A stretch of 64,000 nucleotides of DNA from Vicinamibacteria bacterium (GCA_025994075.1 JAMQGV010000046.1:62001-126000), one strand, 5' to 3'. Positions 36,631 to 44,999 are shown, counted from the first letter of the stretch. Notes: generated by a model not told the origin, from the letters alone. Numbers and translations are program-made.

Positions 36631-37269
36631 ATGACCCGCAGCCGCTCCCTGCTCGCCGCGCTCGCGCCCCTGTTCGTGCTCGCCGCCTGTGGCGGCGGTG
36701 GTGGTGGCGGCGCCGCTCCCCAGAATCCGGTCGCCTCCGCCACTCCGACCCCGACGCCGACCCCCACGCCGAACCCGTTCGCTGCGGCCTGCGGCACGCC
36801 GCTGCCGCCCCTGTCGGCCTCGTACGGCTACCGGATCAAGGTCCAGCTCGAGCCGCGGCCCACGCTGAAGATCCTGAACGCCAGCCCGCTCGTCCGCGAC
36901 GCGGCGTACTGCGCGGCCGCCGGCTTCCCGGGCAGCACCACCTGCAACACGCGGATGGAGACGGACCCCCAGCGCGAGGCCTGCGACCACTACCTCTCCG
37001 GCACCTCGAAGTCGGGGCGCCCGGGACCCGACTGGTACCAGGTGATCGACAACCAGAACGTGGACTGCTCGGGGATGGGCGTGCCGACCACGCGCGCGGC
37101 CTGCGGTCTCAAGGAGATCACCCAGTACATGATCGACATCTCGGCGGCCGGGAAGTTCCGCGCCTGCTCGCCCGCGACCGGCCAGTGCGGCGTCTGCGTG
37201 ATCGAGGAGTCGGCCTGGGGAGTCGTCCACTCGAGCCCCGCCGGGATCTGCAAGCTCGACGGCGACTGA
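36631..37269 (+). CDS. Cysteine-rich lipoprotein of unknown function
   Basis: A 212-residue lipoprotein. The signal peptide ends in the lipobox LAAC, followed by a glycine run and a (Thr-Pro)n linker (about 38-47), which places the globular part away from the membrane. The mature domain holds ten cysteines after the lipid cysteine, enough for five disulfides. I recognise no family. Weak AAGAAG precedes the ATG. The gene converges on the diguanylate cyclase gene with only 4 bp between. Confidence 0.82.
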   Translation: MTRSRSLLAALAPLFVLAACGGGGGGGAAPQNPVASATPTPTPTPTPNPFAAACGTPLPPLSASYGYRIKVQLEPRPTLKILNASPLVRDAAYCAAAGFPGSTTCNTRMETDPQREACDHYLSGTSKSGRPGPDWYQVIDNQNVDCSGMGVPTTRAACGLKEITQYMIDISAAGKFRACSPATGQCGVCVIEESAWGVVHSSPAGICKLDGD

Positions 37270-37273
37270 TCGT

Positions 37274-38716
37274 TCAGCCGGCCGCGACCACCACCCGGTT
37301 GCGGCCGGCGGCCTTCGCCTCGTAGACGGCCCGGTCGGCCAGCGCCACCAGTTCGCGCGGGTCGTCCGGGGCCGGCTCGGCTGCCGCCGCTCCGATGCTG
37401 GTGGCGATCCCGAGGCCGCCGCTCGTCGAAGACGACTGCACCGGCCCCGCCCCCACCGCCTCGCGCACGCGCTCGGCGATGGCGCCGACCTCGTCTCGGC
37501 GGGTGTGCGGCATCAGCACCAGGAACTCCTCGCCGCCCCAGCGGAAGAGCAGGTCGGTGGCCCGCAGCGCGCCCTCGATGCGGCGCGCGGCGGCGGCCAG
37601 CACGCGGTCGCCCGCGGCGTGCCCGAACTCGTCGTTGATCGCCTTGAAGTGGTCGAGGTCGAGGAACAGCACGCCGAGGCCGAGGCCCAGCCGCCGGCTC
37701 CGCTCCGCCTCCTTCGCGTAGAGCTCGGGGAACGTGCGGCGGTTGAGGCAGCCGGTCAGCGTGTCGCGCCGTGCCTCGTGGCGCTGCCGCTCGCCCATCC
37801 TTGCCAGCGCGGTCGAGAACATGCCGGTGGCGGCGATCAGCGCGGTCGACAGCAGCGCCATCACCAGGATGATCTCGCGCAGCTTGGGGATCAGCAGCTC
37901 GCCGTCCACCGTGCGGGCGTCGATCGCGACCTCGATCGAGCCCAGCGCCTGGTGCACGCCGAGGAACACGACCAGGCCCAGCACCGCGAAGGCGACCACG
38001 ATCAGCCACACGCCGTGGGTGTAGCTGAACTCCTGCTGCGGAGGCGAGACGAAGCGCCGGTCGAACCAGCCGCGCACGGCCGGCCCGCACAGCCGCAGCA
38101 GCGGCAGCACCAGCAGCAGGATCTGCAGCAGGTCGCCGATGACCCAGCCGCGCCAGACGCGCTGCCCGGCCGCCGGGTCGAGCCCGTGCGAGGAGTTCCA
38201 CAGGATCGCGGCCAGCGAGCCGGTCACCGCCGCGACCAGGGCGGCCGCCAGGAACCAGCCGAGGTCGCGGCCGCGGCGCAGGTCGGGGTCGACCCGCAGC
38301 ACCACCAGCGAACCCCACAGCATCAGCGTCTCGATCACGCCTGCGACCGCGAAGATCGCGCTCATCGTGAAGGGCAGGCCCGAGGCCAGCGCCGAGGCGA
38401 GGTTGGCGAGGTAGATCGGGATCGCGCCCCAGGCCGGGCCCAGCCACAGCGCGAGCAGCACCGACAGCACGAACGGGGGATAGACCGTGACCGCGACGGG
38501 CATCTCGAAGATCCGGAACTCGATGCCGTTCCAGCCGAGCGTCACGTTGAGCACGCCGGTGACGACCGCCGCCGCCGTGGCCGCCAGCCACAGCCCCGCC
38601 ACCGCCCGCAGCCGGGGCGCCTCGCGCCAGCCGCGCAGCTCGCCGAGGCTCCACCAGGTGGGGCCTCGGACCTCGAGCTCGGGTGGCAGGAAGGGCGCCG
38701 GGCGGCGTCCGGACAT
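37274..38716 (-). CDS. MASE1-like membrane diguanylate cyclase
   Basis: Makes cyclic di-GMP from GTP. A predicted 480 residues: about eight membrane helices of MASE1-like layout (1-310), then a GGDEF domain (about 325-480). The active site is RWGGEEFLVLMP, a functional GGEEF form; the inhibitory I-site RATD lies five residues upstream, so product inhibition is likely. Start: ATG at 38716 lies 7 nt after a TATGAT hexamer (38724-38729) and is a good leaderless start; the earlier ATG at 38728 falls within that hexamer, so I reject it. A PilZ protein, a possible effector, is encoded at 41511. Confidence 0.92.
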   Translation of the reverse strand: MSGRRPAPFLPPELEVRGPTWWSLGELRGWREAPRLRAVAGLWLAATAAAVVTGVLNVTLGWNGIEFRIFEMPVAVTVYPPFVLSVLLALWLGPAWGAIPIYLANLASALASGLPFTMSAIFAVAGVIETLMLWGSLVVLRVDPDLRRGRDLGWFLAAALVAAVTGSLAAILWNSSHGLDPAAGQRVWRGWVIGDLLQILLLVLPLLRLCGPAVRGWFDRRFVSPPQQEFSYTHGVWLIVVAFAVLGLVVFLGVHQALGSIEVAIDARTVDGELLIPKLREIILVMALLSTALIAATGMFSTALARMGERQRHEARRDTLTGCLNRRTFPELYAKEAERSRRLGLGLGVLFLDLDHFKAINDEFGHAAGDRVLAAAARRIEGALRATDLLFRWGGEEFLVLMPHTRRDEVGAIAERVREAVGAGPVQSSSTSGGLGIATSIGAAAAEPAPDDPRELVALADRAVYEAKAAGRNRVVVAAG

Positions 38717-38723
38717 GGCGCGG

Positions 38724-38729
38724 ATCATA
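38724..38729 (-). promoter_or_regulatory. Leaderless -10 (TATGAT) of the diguanylate cyclase gene
   Basis: TATGAT ends 7 nt before the ATG at 38716 on the minus strand; one mismatch from TATAAT. Confidence 0.6.
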
Positions 38730-38779
38730 CGCGCCTGCGGCGTCCGATTCCGCGGCGGGCGGAACCCGTCGCGGAATCG

Positions 38780-40102
38780 CTACAGGACGTTGCTGGCGAG
38801 TTCGGCGAGCGGGCTGCGCTCGCCCTTGACCAGGTTGACGTGGGCGAACAGGTCGTGGTCCTTCATCTTGTCGATCAGCACCGTCAGCCCGTTGCTCTGC
38901 GAGTCGAGGTAGGGGGTGTCGATCTGGTGGATGTCGCCGGTGAACACCACCTTCGACCCTTCGCCCGCGCGGGTGATGATCGTCTTCACCTCGTGCGGCG
39001 TCAGGTTCTGCGCCTCGTCGACGATGAAGTACACGTGGTCGAGCGAGCGGCCGCGGATGTAGGCGAGCGGCGCCACGCAGATCTTCTCCTGCTCGACCAT
39101 CTCGCCCAGCGCGCGGTGCTCGCGGCTGTCGGGCGACAGCCGGTGGCGGATCACCGCGATGTTGTCCCACAGTGGCTGCATGTACGGGTCGAGCTTGCTC
39201 TTGACGTCGCCGGGCAGGTAGCCGATGTCGCGGTTGCCCATCGGCACCACCGGCCGGGCCAGGAAGATCTGGCGGAAGTGGCGGCGCTGCTCGAGCGCGG
39301 CGGCCAGCGCCAGCAGCGTCTTGCCCGTGCCCGCGCGCCCGGTCAGCGTGACGAGCTGGCACTCCGGCCTCATCAGCGCGTCGAGCGCGAAGATCTGCTC
39401 GGCGTTCCGCGGCTCGACGCCGTAGGCCGGGCGCTTGGCGACCCGCTCGAACATCCCGGTCTGCCGCGCGTAGTGGGCGAGCGCCGAGAGCGAGCCGTTC
39501 TTCATCACCAGGTACTGGTTGGGCAAGAGCTTCGGCGGCGCGCCCGGCACCTCGGCGTGCGGCACCTGGTGCGGATCGGCGTGCAGCCGGGCGATCACGT
39601 CGGAGGGCAGCCCCTCGATCGAGGCGGTGCCGCTGTACAGGCGGTCGACGTGGCGCACCTTGCCGGTCGTGTAGTCCTCGGCGCGCAGGCCCAGCGACTT
39701 CGCCTTCATCCGCAGGTTGACGTCCTTGCTGACGAGGATCACCTCGCGGTCGGGGTGGCGCTCGCGCAACTCGTCCGCCAGGGCCAGGATGCGGTGGTCG
39801 GGCTTGCTGCTGGCGAAGGCCTGGGTGACCCGGCTCGAGCGTCCCTCGCCGATCTCGATGTAGAGCCGCCCGCGCCCCTCGCCCAGCGGCAGCCCCTCGG
39901 TCAGCGGCCGGTCGCCGGCCAGTTCGTCGAGCTCGCGGATGAAGCTGCGGGCCTCGAGGTTGATCGCCTCGTTGCCGCGCTTGAAGCGGTCGAGCTCCTC
40001 CAGCACCACGATCGACAGCGCGACGTCGTGCTCCTGGAAGTTGTAGATGCAGGAGTGATCGAACAGCACGACGTTGGTGTCCACCACGAAGAGCTTGCTC
40101 AT
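38780..40102 (-). CDS. PIN-PhoH fusion protein (PhoH2-type ATPase/RNA-processing)
   Basis: A 440-residue fusion. Residues about 1-130 are a PIN-like nuclease domain (FVVDTNVVLFD; LVSKDVNLRMKA); about 200-440 is a PhoH ATPase with Walker A GRAGTGKTLL, Walker B YFIVDEAQNLTPHEVKTII and VVFTGDIHQID. Such proteins are RNA helicase/ribonucleases. The ATG at 40102 is preceded by GAGG; the open frame upstream of it is rich in Pro/Arg and lacks support. A promoter is visible about 150 bp upstream. Confidence 0.93.
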   Translation of the reverse strand: MSKLFVVDTNVVLFDHSCIYNFQEHDVALSIVVLEELDRFKRGNEAINLEARSFIRELDELAGDRPLTEGLPLGEGRGRLYIEIGEGRSSRVTQAFASSKPDHRILALADELRERHPDREVILVSKDVNLRMKAKSLGLRAEDYTTGKVRHVDRLYSGTASIEGLPSDVIARLHADPHQVPHAEVPGAPPKLLPNQYLVMKNGSLSALAHYARQTGMFERVAKRPAYGVEPRNAEQIFALDALMRPECQLVTLTGRAGTGKTLLALAAALEQRRHFRQIFLARPVVPMGNRDIGYLPGDVKSKLDPYMQPLWDNIAVIRHRLSPDSREHRALGEMVEQEKICVAPLAYIRGRSLDHVYFIVDEAQNLTPHEVKTIITRAGEGSKVVFTGDIHQIDTPYLDSQSNGLTVLIDKMKDHDLFAHVNLVKGERSPLAELASNVL

Positions 40103-40254
40103 CGGACCTCGCGAGGAGCCCGCGGGCAGACGGACGGCAGGCGTCGGTACCGCGGGGAAAGAGGGAGGAGAGCCGGTGGGAAACGACGGGAGACGGCAGG
40201 GGCGCAAGCGGGGCAGCCGGGACGGGAGACCCTGGACCCGATCACTCTGCGTTT

Positions 40255-40283
40255 ACTGTAGGACTTGAGGTCGGGCGGGGCAA
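40255..40283 (-). promoter_or_regulatory. sigma70-type promoter of the PIN-PhoH gene
   Basis: On the minus strand TTGCCC (40278-40283) and TACAGT (40255-40260) are 17 bp apart. The rest of the 243-bp gap 40103-40345 holds a long leader (about 145 nt) with no gene that I can support. Confidence 0.6.
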
Positions 40284-40345
40284 GTATTTTTTGAGCCTCG
40301 CTTTTCCGGTTCACATTCGGTCGGGCGGAATTGCCGGGCCGCGGG

Positions 40346-41437
40346 TCAGCTCCGGAAGCGCAAATCGACGCGGTAGCGCTTGACCCAGCGATCGCGCTCG
40401 GCGACCTGGGGAGCGTCCTTGAACCGCTGCCACTGTCCGACGACGTGCAGCGCCGCGCGATCGGACAGGCGTACGCCGAGGTCGGCCTTGTGCCCCTCCC
40501 ACCCCGTCACCCACAGGAAGTCGTCGGCGCCGTACGCCGCCAGCGTGGCGTCCTTGTCGATCTTCGCGTAGACGTACTCGCCGCGGGCCCGCGCCGAACG
40601 CACCGACCCGACGACCGCCGCCAGCCACAGGCCCTTGTTGTCGGTGTCCTCGGCCGTGTTCACGCTCAGGTCGGCCACCAGCTCGACGCGCACCGCGCCT
40701 TCGTGGCGGAAACGCAGCACGCCGTCGAGCACCTCGTACTCGCGAACGATCGCGCCGGCCACCCGCGTGTTCTGGCGGCGGATCGCGGGCGTCAGCTCGT
40801 CGAGGTCGTCGAAGCGCACGAAGGCGCCGGTCAGCGACAGCGTCGACAGCTCGCCCAGCGCGACGTCCGCCTCGACGGCCGCGGCCAGCGTGCGCGCCGC
40901 GCCGTCGTCGAAGACGTGGGACCCCCAGCTCCCGAGGCCCACCAGGGAGAGCCGCTTCAGCGCGCCGCGGTCGCGCAGCGAAAGCGAGACCGCCCCGCCC
41001 TGGGCGCGCAGGTCGCGGTCCCAGATCATCTCGGTGAAGCCGATCGGCATCTCGAAGCGGCCGCCCTGCAGCCGGAGCCAACTCCCGGCCTCCACCTTCG
41101 CCCAGGCGAGGTCGAGGCGCACCTGGCGCGAGTCGAAGTTGTCGCGCTGCACGGCGACCACCGGCGGCTGGTTCTCGTCCGAGGACAGGTTGGCCTCGGC
41201 GCCGAGGCCGAACGCCACCGGCCCCACGCCCAGCTCGAGGCGCGGGCGCACCTGCAGCCGCTGGCGCGCGTCCTTCTCGGCCGTGTTCAGCTCGCGCGTC
41301 CACTCCGCCCGCAGCAGGCCGTCGAGCTCGAAGGCGACGCTCAGCGTCTTCGGCTCCTGGTAGACGGGCTCGGCCTCCTGGGCCGCGAGCGGGGCGGCGG
41401 CGAGGCACAGCACGAGGGCGGTTCGAAGGCGGTGCAT
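40346..41437 (-). CDS. Outer-membrane beta-barrel protein (putative porin)
   Basis: A predicted 363 residues. Signal peptide MHRLRTALVLCLAAAPLAAQ, then alternating strands of a barrel (SVAFELDGLLRAEWTREL; RLELGVGPVAFGLGAEANL; WLRLQGGRFEMPIGFTEMIWDRD) ending RYRVDLRFRS. The motif GGRFEMPIGFTE resembles phosphate-type/putative porins but the ligand is unknown. The ATG at 41437 starts the signal peptide; an earlier in-frame ATG at 41485 would add non-signal residues. A TAGGAT hexamer 5 nt before the ATG suggests leaderless expression. Confidence 0.85.
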   Translation of the reverse strand: MHRLRTALVLCLAAAPLAAQEAEPVYQEPKTLSVAFELDGLLRAEWTRELNTAEKDARQRLQVRPRLELGVGPVAFGLGAEANLSSDENQPPVVAVQRDNFDSRQVRLDLAWAKVEAGSWLRLQGGRFEMPIGFTEMIWDRDLRAQGGAVSLSLRDRGALKRLSLVGLGSWGSHVFDDGAARTLAAAVEADVALGELSTLSLTGAFVRFDDLDELTPAIRRQNTRVAGAIVREYEVLDGVLRFRHEGAVRVELVADLSVNTAEDTDNKGLWLAAVVGSVRSARARGEYVYAKIDKDATLAAYGADDFLWVTGWEGHKADLGVRLSDRAALHVVGQWQRFKDAPQVAERDRWVKRYRVDLRFRS

Positions 41438-41442
41438 GGCCG

Positions 41443-41448
41443 ATCCTA
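41443..41448 (-). promoter_or_regulatory. Leaderless -10 (TAGGAT) of the barrel-protein gene
   Basis: TAGGAT on the minus strand ends 5 nt before the ATG at 41437. It is divergent from the same hexamer at 41496-41501. Confidence 0.5.
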
Positions 41449-41495
41449 CAACGGCGGCGCCCGTGGCCGCGTTGCGCGCGATCACGCCGCGACCT

Positions 41496-41501
41496 TAGGA
41501 T
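41496..41501 (+). promoter_or_regulatory. Near-leaderless -10 (TAGGAT) of the PilZ gene
   Basis: TAGGAT ends 9 nt before the ATG at 41511. Only a short AGG precedes the start. Confidence 0.45.
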
Positions 41502-41510
41502 GCAGGCGTC

Positions 41511-41828
41511 ATGAGCCAGGACAAGCGCATCGCGCCCCGCGTCTCCTACCCGTGCGACCTGGTGTGCCAGGCGGTCGGGGTGGCGAACCCGATGAACCCG
41601 CGCATCTCCGACCTCTCCGTGACCGGCGCTTTCGTCGACACCATGAACCCGGCGCCGGCGGGCACGCGGCTGTCGCTGCGCTTCACGGTCGCCGGCCGCG
41701 AGGTCCGGGCCGAGGCCGAGGTCGCCCACGCGATGGACCGCTTCGGCATGGGCGTGCGCTTCGTGGAGCTGTCCGAGGCCGACCGCGAGCTGATCGAGTC
41801 GGTCGTGTTCGGCTCGCCCCAGGCCTAG
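41511..41828 (+). CDS. PilZ-domain protein (c-di-GMP receptor)
   Basis: A single-domain, 105-residue PilZ protein. Both binding elements are intact: RIAPR (RxxxR) near the N-terminus and DLSVTG (D/NxSxxG) about 25 residues later. It should bind cyclic di-GMP and pass the signal to a partner. Its stop TAG overlaps the stop of the convergent citrate-synthase-like gene in a shared CTAG. Confidence 0.93.
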   Translation: MSQDKRIAPRVSYPCDLVCQAVGVANPMNPRISDLSVTGAFVDTMNPAPAGTRLSLRFTVAGREVRAEAEVAHAMDRFGMGVRFVELSEADRELIESVVFGSPQA

Positions 41829-43105
41829 CTCCCGCCTCCCGCGAGGTCCACGGGGTCCGCGCCGACGTATCGCGCGCGGGGGCGCAGCAGGAACGCGGCC
41901 TCGCGCTGCTCGAGGGCGTGCGCGACCCAGCCCGCGCAGCGGCCCAGCGCGAACAGCGCGCTGGCGGAGCCGGGCGGCAGCCGCAGCGCGCAGGCGAGCC
42001 CGACCAGGCCCACGTCCACCGTCGGCCGCTCGAGGCCCGCGGCGCTCGCCGCGTCGACCAGCGCCCGCAGCGCGCGCAGCCGCGGCTCGGCGGGAGCCAG
42101 GCGCAGCGCGGCCTCGAGCAGCGGCGCCGTGCGCGGGTCGCCCGCGGGGTAGAGGGTGTGGCCGAACCCCGGCAGCGCCTCGCCGCGGGCGAGCCGGGCG
42201 CGGGCCACGTCCGCGGCCCGCGCCGGCCGCTCGATCTCGGCGACCAGCGCCTCGACGCGGTCGCACTCGCCGCCGTGGCGCGGGCCGCTCAGCGTCGCCA
42301 TCGCAGCCAGCATCGACGCGGCGAGCCCGGCCCCCGACGAGGCCGCGACGCGGGCGGCGAAGGTCGAGGCGTTCAGCTCGTGATCGGCGAGCAGCACCAG
42401 CGCCGCGTCGAGGGCCGCCCGCACCCGCGGCGCGGCGCGCGCTCCCAGCGCGCGGGCGGCGGCTTCGGCGACGCTGCCGGCGGCGCCCGCCGCCGCGAGG
42501 CGGCCGGGATCGCGGGCCAGCGCGGCGGCCGCGGCCAGGGTGCGGATCAGGCGCCGCGCGAAGTCGAGTTCGGCGCTGCGTGCGCGACCGAGCGGCACCG
42601 GGTCGCCCGCAGCCAGCGCCGCCAGGCACAGCAGCAGGCCGTCGAGCGGGCGCGCCGCCGGCGGCAGGTGCCCGCGCAGCGCCGCCAGTCGGCGCAGGGC
42701 GCGGGGCTCGGGCGCGGGCCAGGCGGGAGCCGCGGCGGGCAGGGCGCCGCTCCACAGCAGCTCCGCCACGGACTCGAAGCGCTCGCCGCGCGCCGCCAGC
42801 TCCGTGGCGCGGTGCCCGCGGTAGACGGGGCCGTCCGGCCGCAGGCCGCTGACCGCCGACTCCAGCACCGGCTCGCCGAAGCGCAGCGCGCCCGCCGCCG
42901 CGGGCCCGTGGCCCGCTCGCGCCTCGCCCCGCTCGCGCAGCCGCTCCAGGTCCTCGCGGCGGTACTGGCTGGTGCCGCGGCGGACGCCGTCGCGGCGGCG
43001 CAGCAGGCCGCGGCTGGCGTAGGAGTAGAGGGTGGCGCGCCGCACCCCCAGCAGGCGCGCCGCGGTGGCGGCGTCGACCCACTCGCGCTTGACCGGGCCT
43101 TCCAC
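41825..43105 (-). CDS. Citrate-synthase-family protein with N-terminal helix-turn-helix
   Basis: A 426-residue fusion. Residues about 8-50 form a MerR/excisionase-type DNA-binding unit (DAATAARLLGVRRATLYSYASRGLL...GTSQYRREDLERL). The rest is a citrate-synthase fold with both histidine motifs (HELNASTFAARVAAS; GFGHTLYPAGDPR) and an aspartate in PTVDVGLVG. The start is GTG at 43105, set inside the palindromic region that separates it from the divergent citrate synthase gene. The fusion could sense acetyl-CoA or oxaloacetate and regulate the neighbouring promoter; catalysis is also possible. Confidence 0.88.
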   Translation of the reverse strand: MEGPVKREWVDAATAARLLGVRRATLYSYASRGLLRRRDGVRRGTSQYRREDLERLRERGEARAGHGPAAAGALRFGEPVLESAVSGLRPDGPVYRGHRATELAARGERFESVAELLWSGALPAAAPAWPAPEPRALRRLAALRGHLPPAARPLDGLLLCLAALAAGDPVPLGRARSAELDFARRLIRTLAAAAALARDPGRLAAAGAAGSVAEAAARALGARAAPRVRAALDAALVLLADHELNASTFAARVAASSGAGLAASMLAAMATLSGPRHGGECDRVEALVAEIERPARAADVARARLARGEALPGFGHTLYPAGDPRTAPLLEAALRLAPAEPRLRALRALVDAASAAGLERPTVDVGLVGLACALRLPPGSASALFALGRCAGWVAHALEQREAAFLLRPRARYVGADPVDLAGGGS

Positions 43106-43137
43106 ATGTGGATTGTGCAATCCATGTGGATCCACAT
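43101..43137. promoter_or_regulatory. Nested palindromes, putative operator between divergent citrate-synthase genes
   Basis: Seen directly: TCCACATGTGGA (43101-43112) and ATGTGGATCCACAT (43124-43137) are perfect palindromes built on the same ATGTGGA/TCCACAT half-site, with a third inverted repeat GGATTG/CAATCC between them (43110-43123). The first covers the start codon of the HTH fusion gene; the whole block lies 38-74 bp before the ATG of the other gene. This suits autoregulation by the HTH fusion (inference). Confidence 0.7.
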
Positions 43138-43174
43138 CAAGCCCTGGCCGATCCTGCGGGGCGGAGGTGGAGGC

Positions 43175-44284
43175 ATGGCGACGGCGGTGGCGGCGCGGGC
43201 CGGCGGGCTGGAGGGGATCGAGGTCGGGGAGACGGCGCTGTCGCTGGTCGACGGCGAGCGCGGTCGGCTCGTGCTGCGCGGGCACGACGTGGAGGCGCTG
43301 GCGGGGCGGGTCGGCTTCGAGGACGTGGCCGGCCTGCTGCTCGACGGCCGGCTCCCGGACCCGGCGCGACGCGAGGCGATCGCGGCCGCGCTCGGCGCCG
43401 GCCGCGCGGTCGCGTTCGAGCGGCTCGCCGCGGACCCCGCGCCGCTGCAGGCGGGCGTGGCGATGGACGCGCTGCGCGCGGGAGTCGCGCGGCTCGAGGA
43501 GGCCGCCGACCCGCTCGCCGCGCTCGGCGCGCTGGCGGGCGCCATCGCGGTGATCGCCGCGGCGTGGTGGCGCGCCCGCGCGGGTCTCGAACCGCTGGCC
43601 CCGGACCCGGCGGCGCCCCACGCCCGCGACCTGCTGCGGCTGGTCACGGGCCGCGCCGACGACGAGCGCGCGGCGGCCCTCGACGCCTACCTGGTCACCG
43701 TCGGCGACCACGGCATGAACGCCTCGACGTTCGCCGCGCGGGTCGTGGCCTCGACCCGGTCCGACGCGGTGTCGGCGACCGTGGCGGCGATCGGCGCGCT
43801 GAAGGGGCCGCTGCACGGCGGCGCTCCGGGGCCCGTGCTCGACATGCTCGACGCGATCGGCGAGCCGGGGCGGGCGGGCGCGTGGATCGAGGCGGAACTC
43901 GCCGCCGGCCGCCGCATCATGGGCATGGGACACCGCGTCTACCGCGTGCGCGACCCGCGGGCGGCGGTGCTGGAGGCGGTGACCACGCGCCTCGAGCGCG
44001 CCGGCGTCGCCGCCGGCCGGCTGGCCCTAGCCCGCGCCGCCGAGGCCGCGGCGGAAGCCGCGCTGGCGCGCCGCCATCCCGGGCGCGCGCTCAAGGCCAA
44101 CGTCGAGTTCTACACGGCCGTGCTGCTCGACGCGATCGGCCTGCCGCGCGAACTCTTCACCGCGGTGTTCGCGGCCGGCCGCGTCGTCGGCTGGCTGGCG
44201 CACGTCGAGGAGCAGCGCCGGGACGGCCGCCTGATCCGCCCGTCGGTCCGCTACGTGGGCATGAACCCGGCGGCCGTCCCGTAG
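43175..44284 (+). CDS. Citrate/2-methylcitrate synthase family enzyme
   Basis: A 369-residue enzyme that would join acetyl- or propionyl-CoA to oxaloacetate. Catalytic histidines lie in GDHGMNASTF and GMGHRVYRVRDPR. In the third active-site block the usual NVDFY is NVEFYTAVLL, an Asp-to-Glu change at the catalytic acid. GGAGGTGGAGGC precedes the ATG. The divergent HTH fusion with nested palindromes in the gap suggests it is regulated by that protein. It precedes the glycosyltransferase operon by 31 bp. Confidence 0.92.
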   Translation: MATAVAARAGGLEGIEVGETALSLVDGERGRLVLRGHDVEALAGRVGFEDVAGLLLDGRLPDPARREAIAAALGAGRAVAFERLAADPAPLQAGVAMDALRAGVARLEEAADPLAALGALAGAIAVIAAAWWRARAGLEPLAPDPAAPHARDLLRLVTGRADDERAAALDAYLVTVGDHGMNASTFAARVVASTRSDAVSATVAAIGALKGPLHGGAPGPVLDMLDAIGEPGRAGAWIEAELAAGRRIMGMGHRVYRVRDPRAAVLEAVTTRLERAGVAAGRLALARAAEAAAEAALARRHPGRALKANVEFYTAVLLDAIGLPRELFTAVFAAGRVVGWLAHVEEQRRDGRLIRPSVRYVGMNPAAVP

Positions 44285-44303
44285 GGACCCGATCGGGGGC
44301 CGC

Positions 44304-44309
44304 TACACT
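44304..44309 (+). promoter_or_regulatory. Leaderless -10 (TACACT) of the glycosyltransferase operon
   Basis: TACACT ends 6 nt before the GTG at 44316, so transcription should begin at the start codon. No Shine-Dalgarno is seen. Confidence 0.6.
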
Positions 44310-44315
44310 GGCGGC

Positions 44316-44999
44316 GTGCGCGTCGCCGTCGTCATTCCCGCCCTCGACGAGGAGCTGGCCATCGGCCAGGTCGTGCGCGAGCTGCCGCCGGTCGAGGCGG
44401 GCGTCTTCGTGGTGGACAACGGCTCGCGCGACCGCACCGCCGAGGTGGCGCGGGCGGCCGGCGCCACCGTGCTGCACGAGCCGCGGCGCGGCTACGGCCA
44501 GGCCTGCCTGACCGGGATCGCCGCCGCGACCGCGGCGGGCGCGGACGTCTACGCGTTCGTGGACGGCGACCTCTCGGACTACCCCGCGCAACTCGCGGAC
44601 GTGCTGGCCCCGCTGCGCCGCGGGGAAGCGGACCTGGTGATCGGCTCGCGCCAGCTCGGTCGGCGGGCGCAAGGCGCCCACCCGTGGCACGCGGTGGCCG
44701 GCACCCGGCTGTGCGTCGCGTTCATGAACGCGGCGCTCGGCTCGCGCGCCACCGACCTCGGCCCGTTCCGCGCCATCACCCGCGCGGGCTACGAGCGGCT
44801 GGAGATGGCGGACCGCGCCTACGGCTGGACCGTCGAGATGCAGGCCCGCGCCCAGAAGCGCGGGCTGCGCGTGGCCGAGGTGCCGGTCGACTACCGCCCG
44901 CGGCTGGGTCGCAGCAAGGTGAGCGGCACGCTCTCGGGCAGCGTGCGCGCCGGCGCCCGCATCCTCGCCACCATCGCCCGCGAGGCGCTCTCCCGCTGA
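44316..44999 (+). CDS. Family 2 glycosyltransferase (dolichyl/polyprenyl-phosphate mannosyltransferase-like)
   Basis: A 227-residue cytoplasmic GT-A enzyme: VVIPALDEELAIGQV, VVDNGSRDRTAEVA and the metal-binding DGDLSDYP are present; DLGPFRAITR and YGWTVEMQ follow the family. It lacks a C-terminal membrane anchor. First gene of a three-gene operon with a membrane glycosyltransferase and a TIGR04282-type enzyme, so it may make the lipid-linked donor for the next gene. GTG start immediately after a TACACT hexamer. Confidence 0.92.
   Translation: MRVAVVIPALDEELAIGQVVRELPPVEAGVFVVDNGSRDRTAEVARAAGATVLHEPRRGYGQACLTGIAAATAAGADVYAFVDGDLSDYPAQLADVLAPLRRGEADLVIGSRQLGRRAQGAHPWHAVAGTRLCVAFMNAALGSRATDLGPFRAITRAGYERLEMADRAYGWTVEMQARAQKRGLRVAEVPVDYRPRLGRSKVSGTLSGSVRAGARILATIAREALSR

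Noticed and set aside
38716..38728. Upstream ATG (38728) as start of the diguanylate cyclase
   Set aside because: It lies inside the TATGAT hexamer that serves the ATG at 38716.
40103..40345. Possible small gene in front of the PIN-PhoH gene
   Set aside because: Open frames here are short, Arg/Gly-rich and have no ribosome-binding site; a promoter with a long leader explains the gap.
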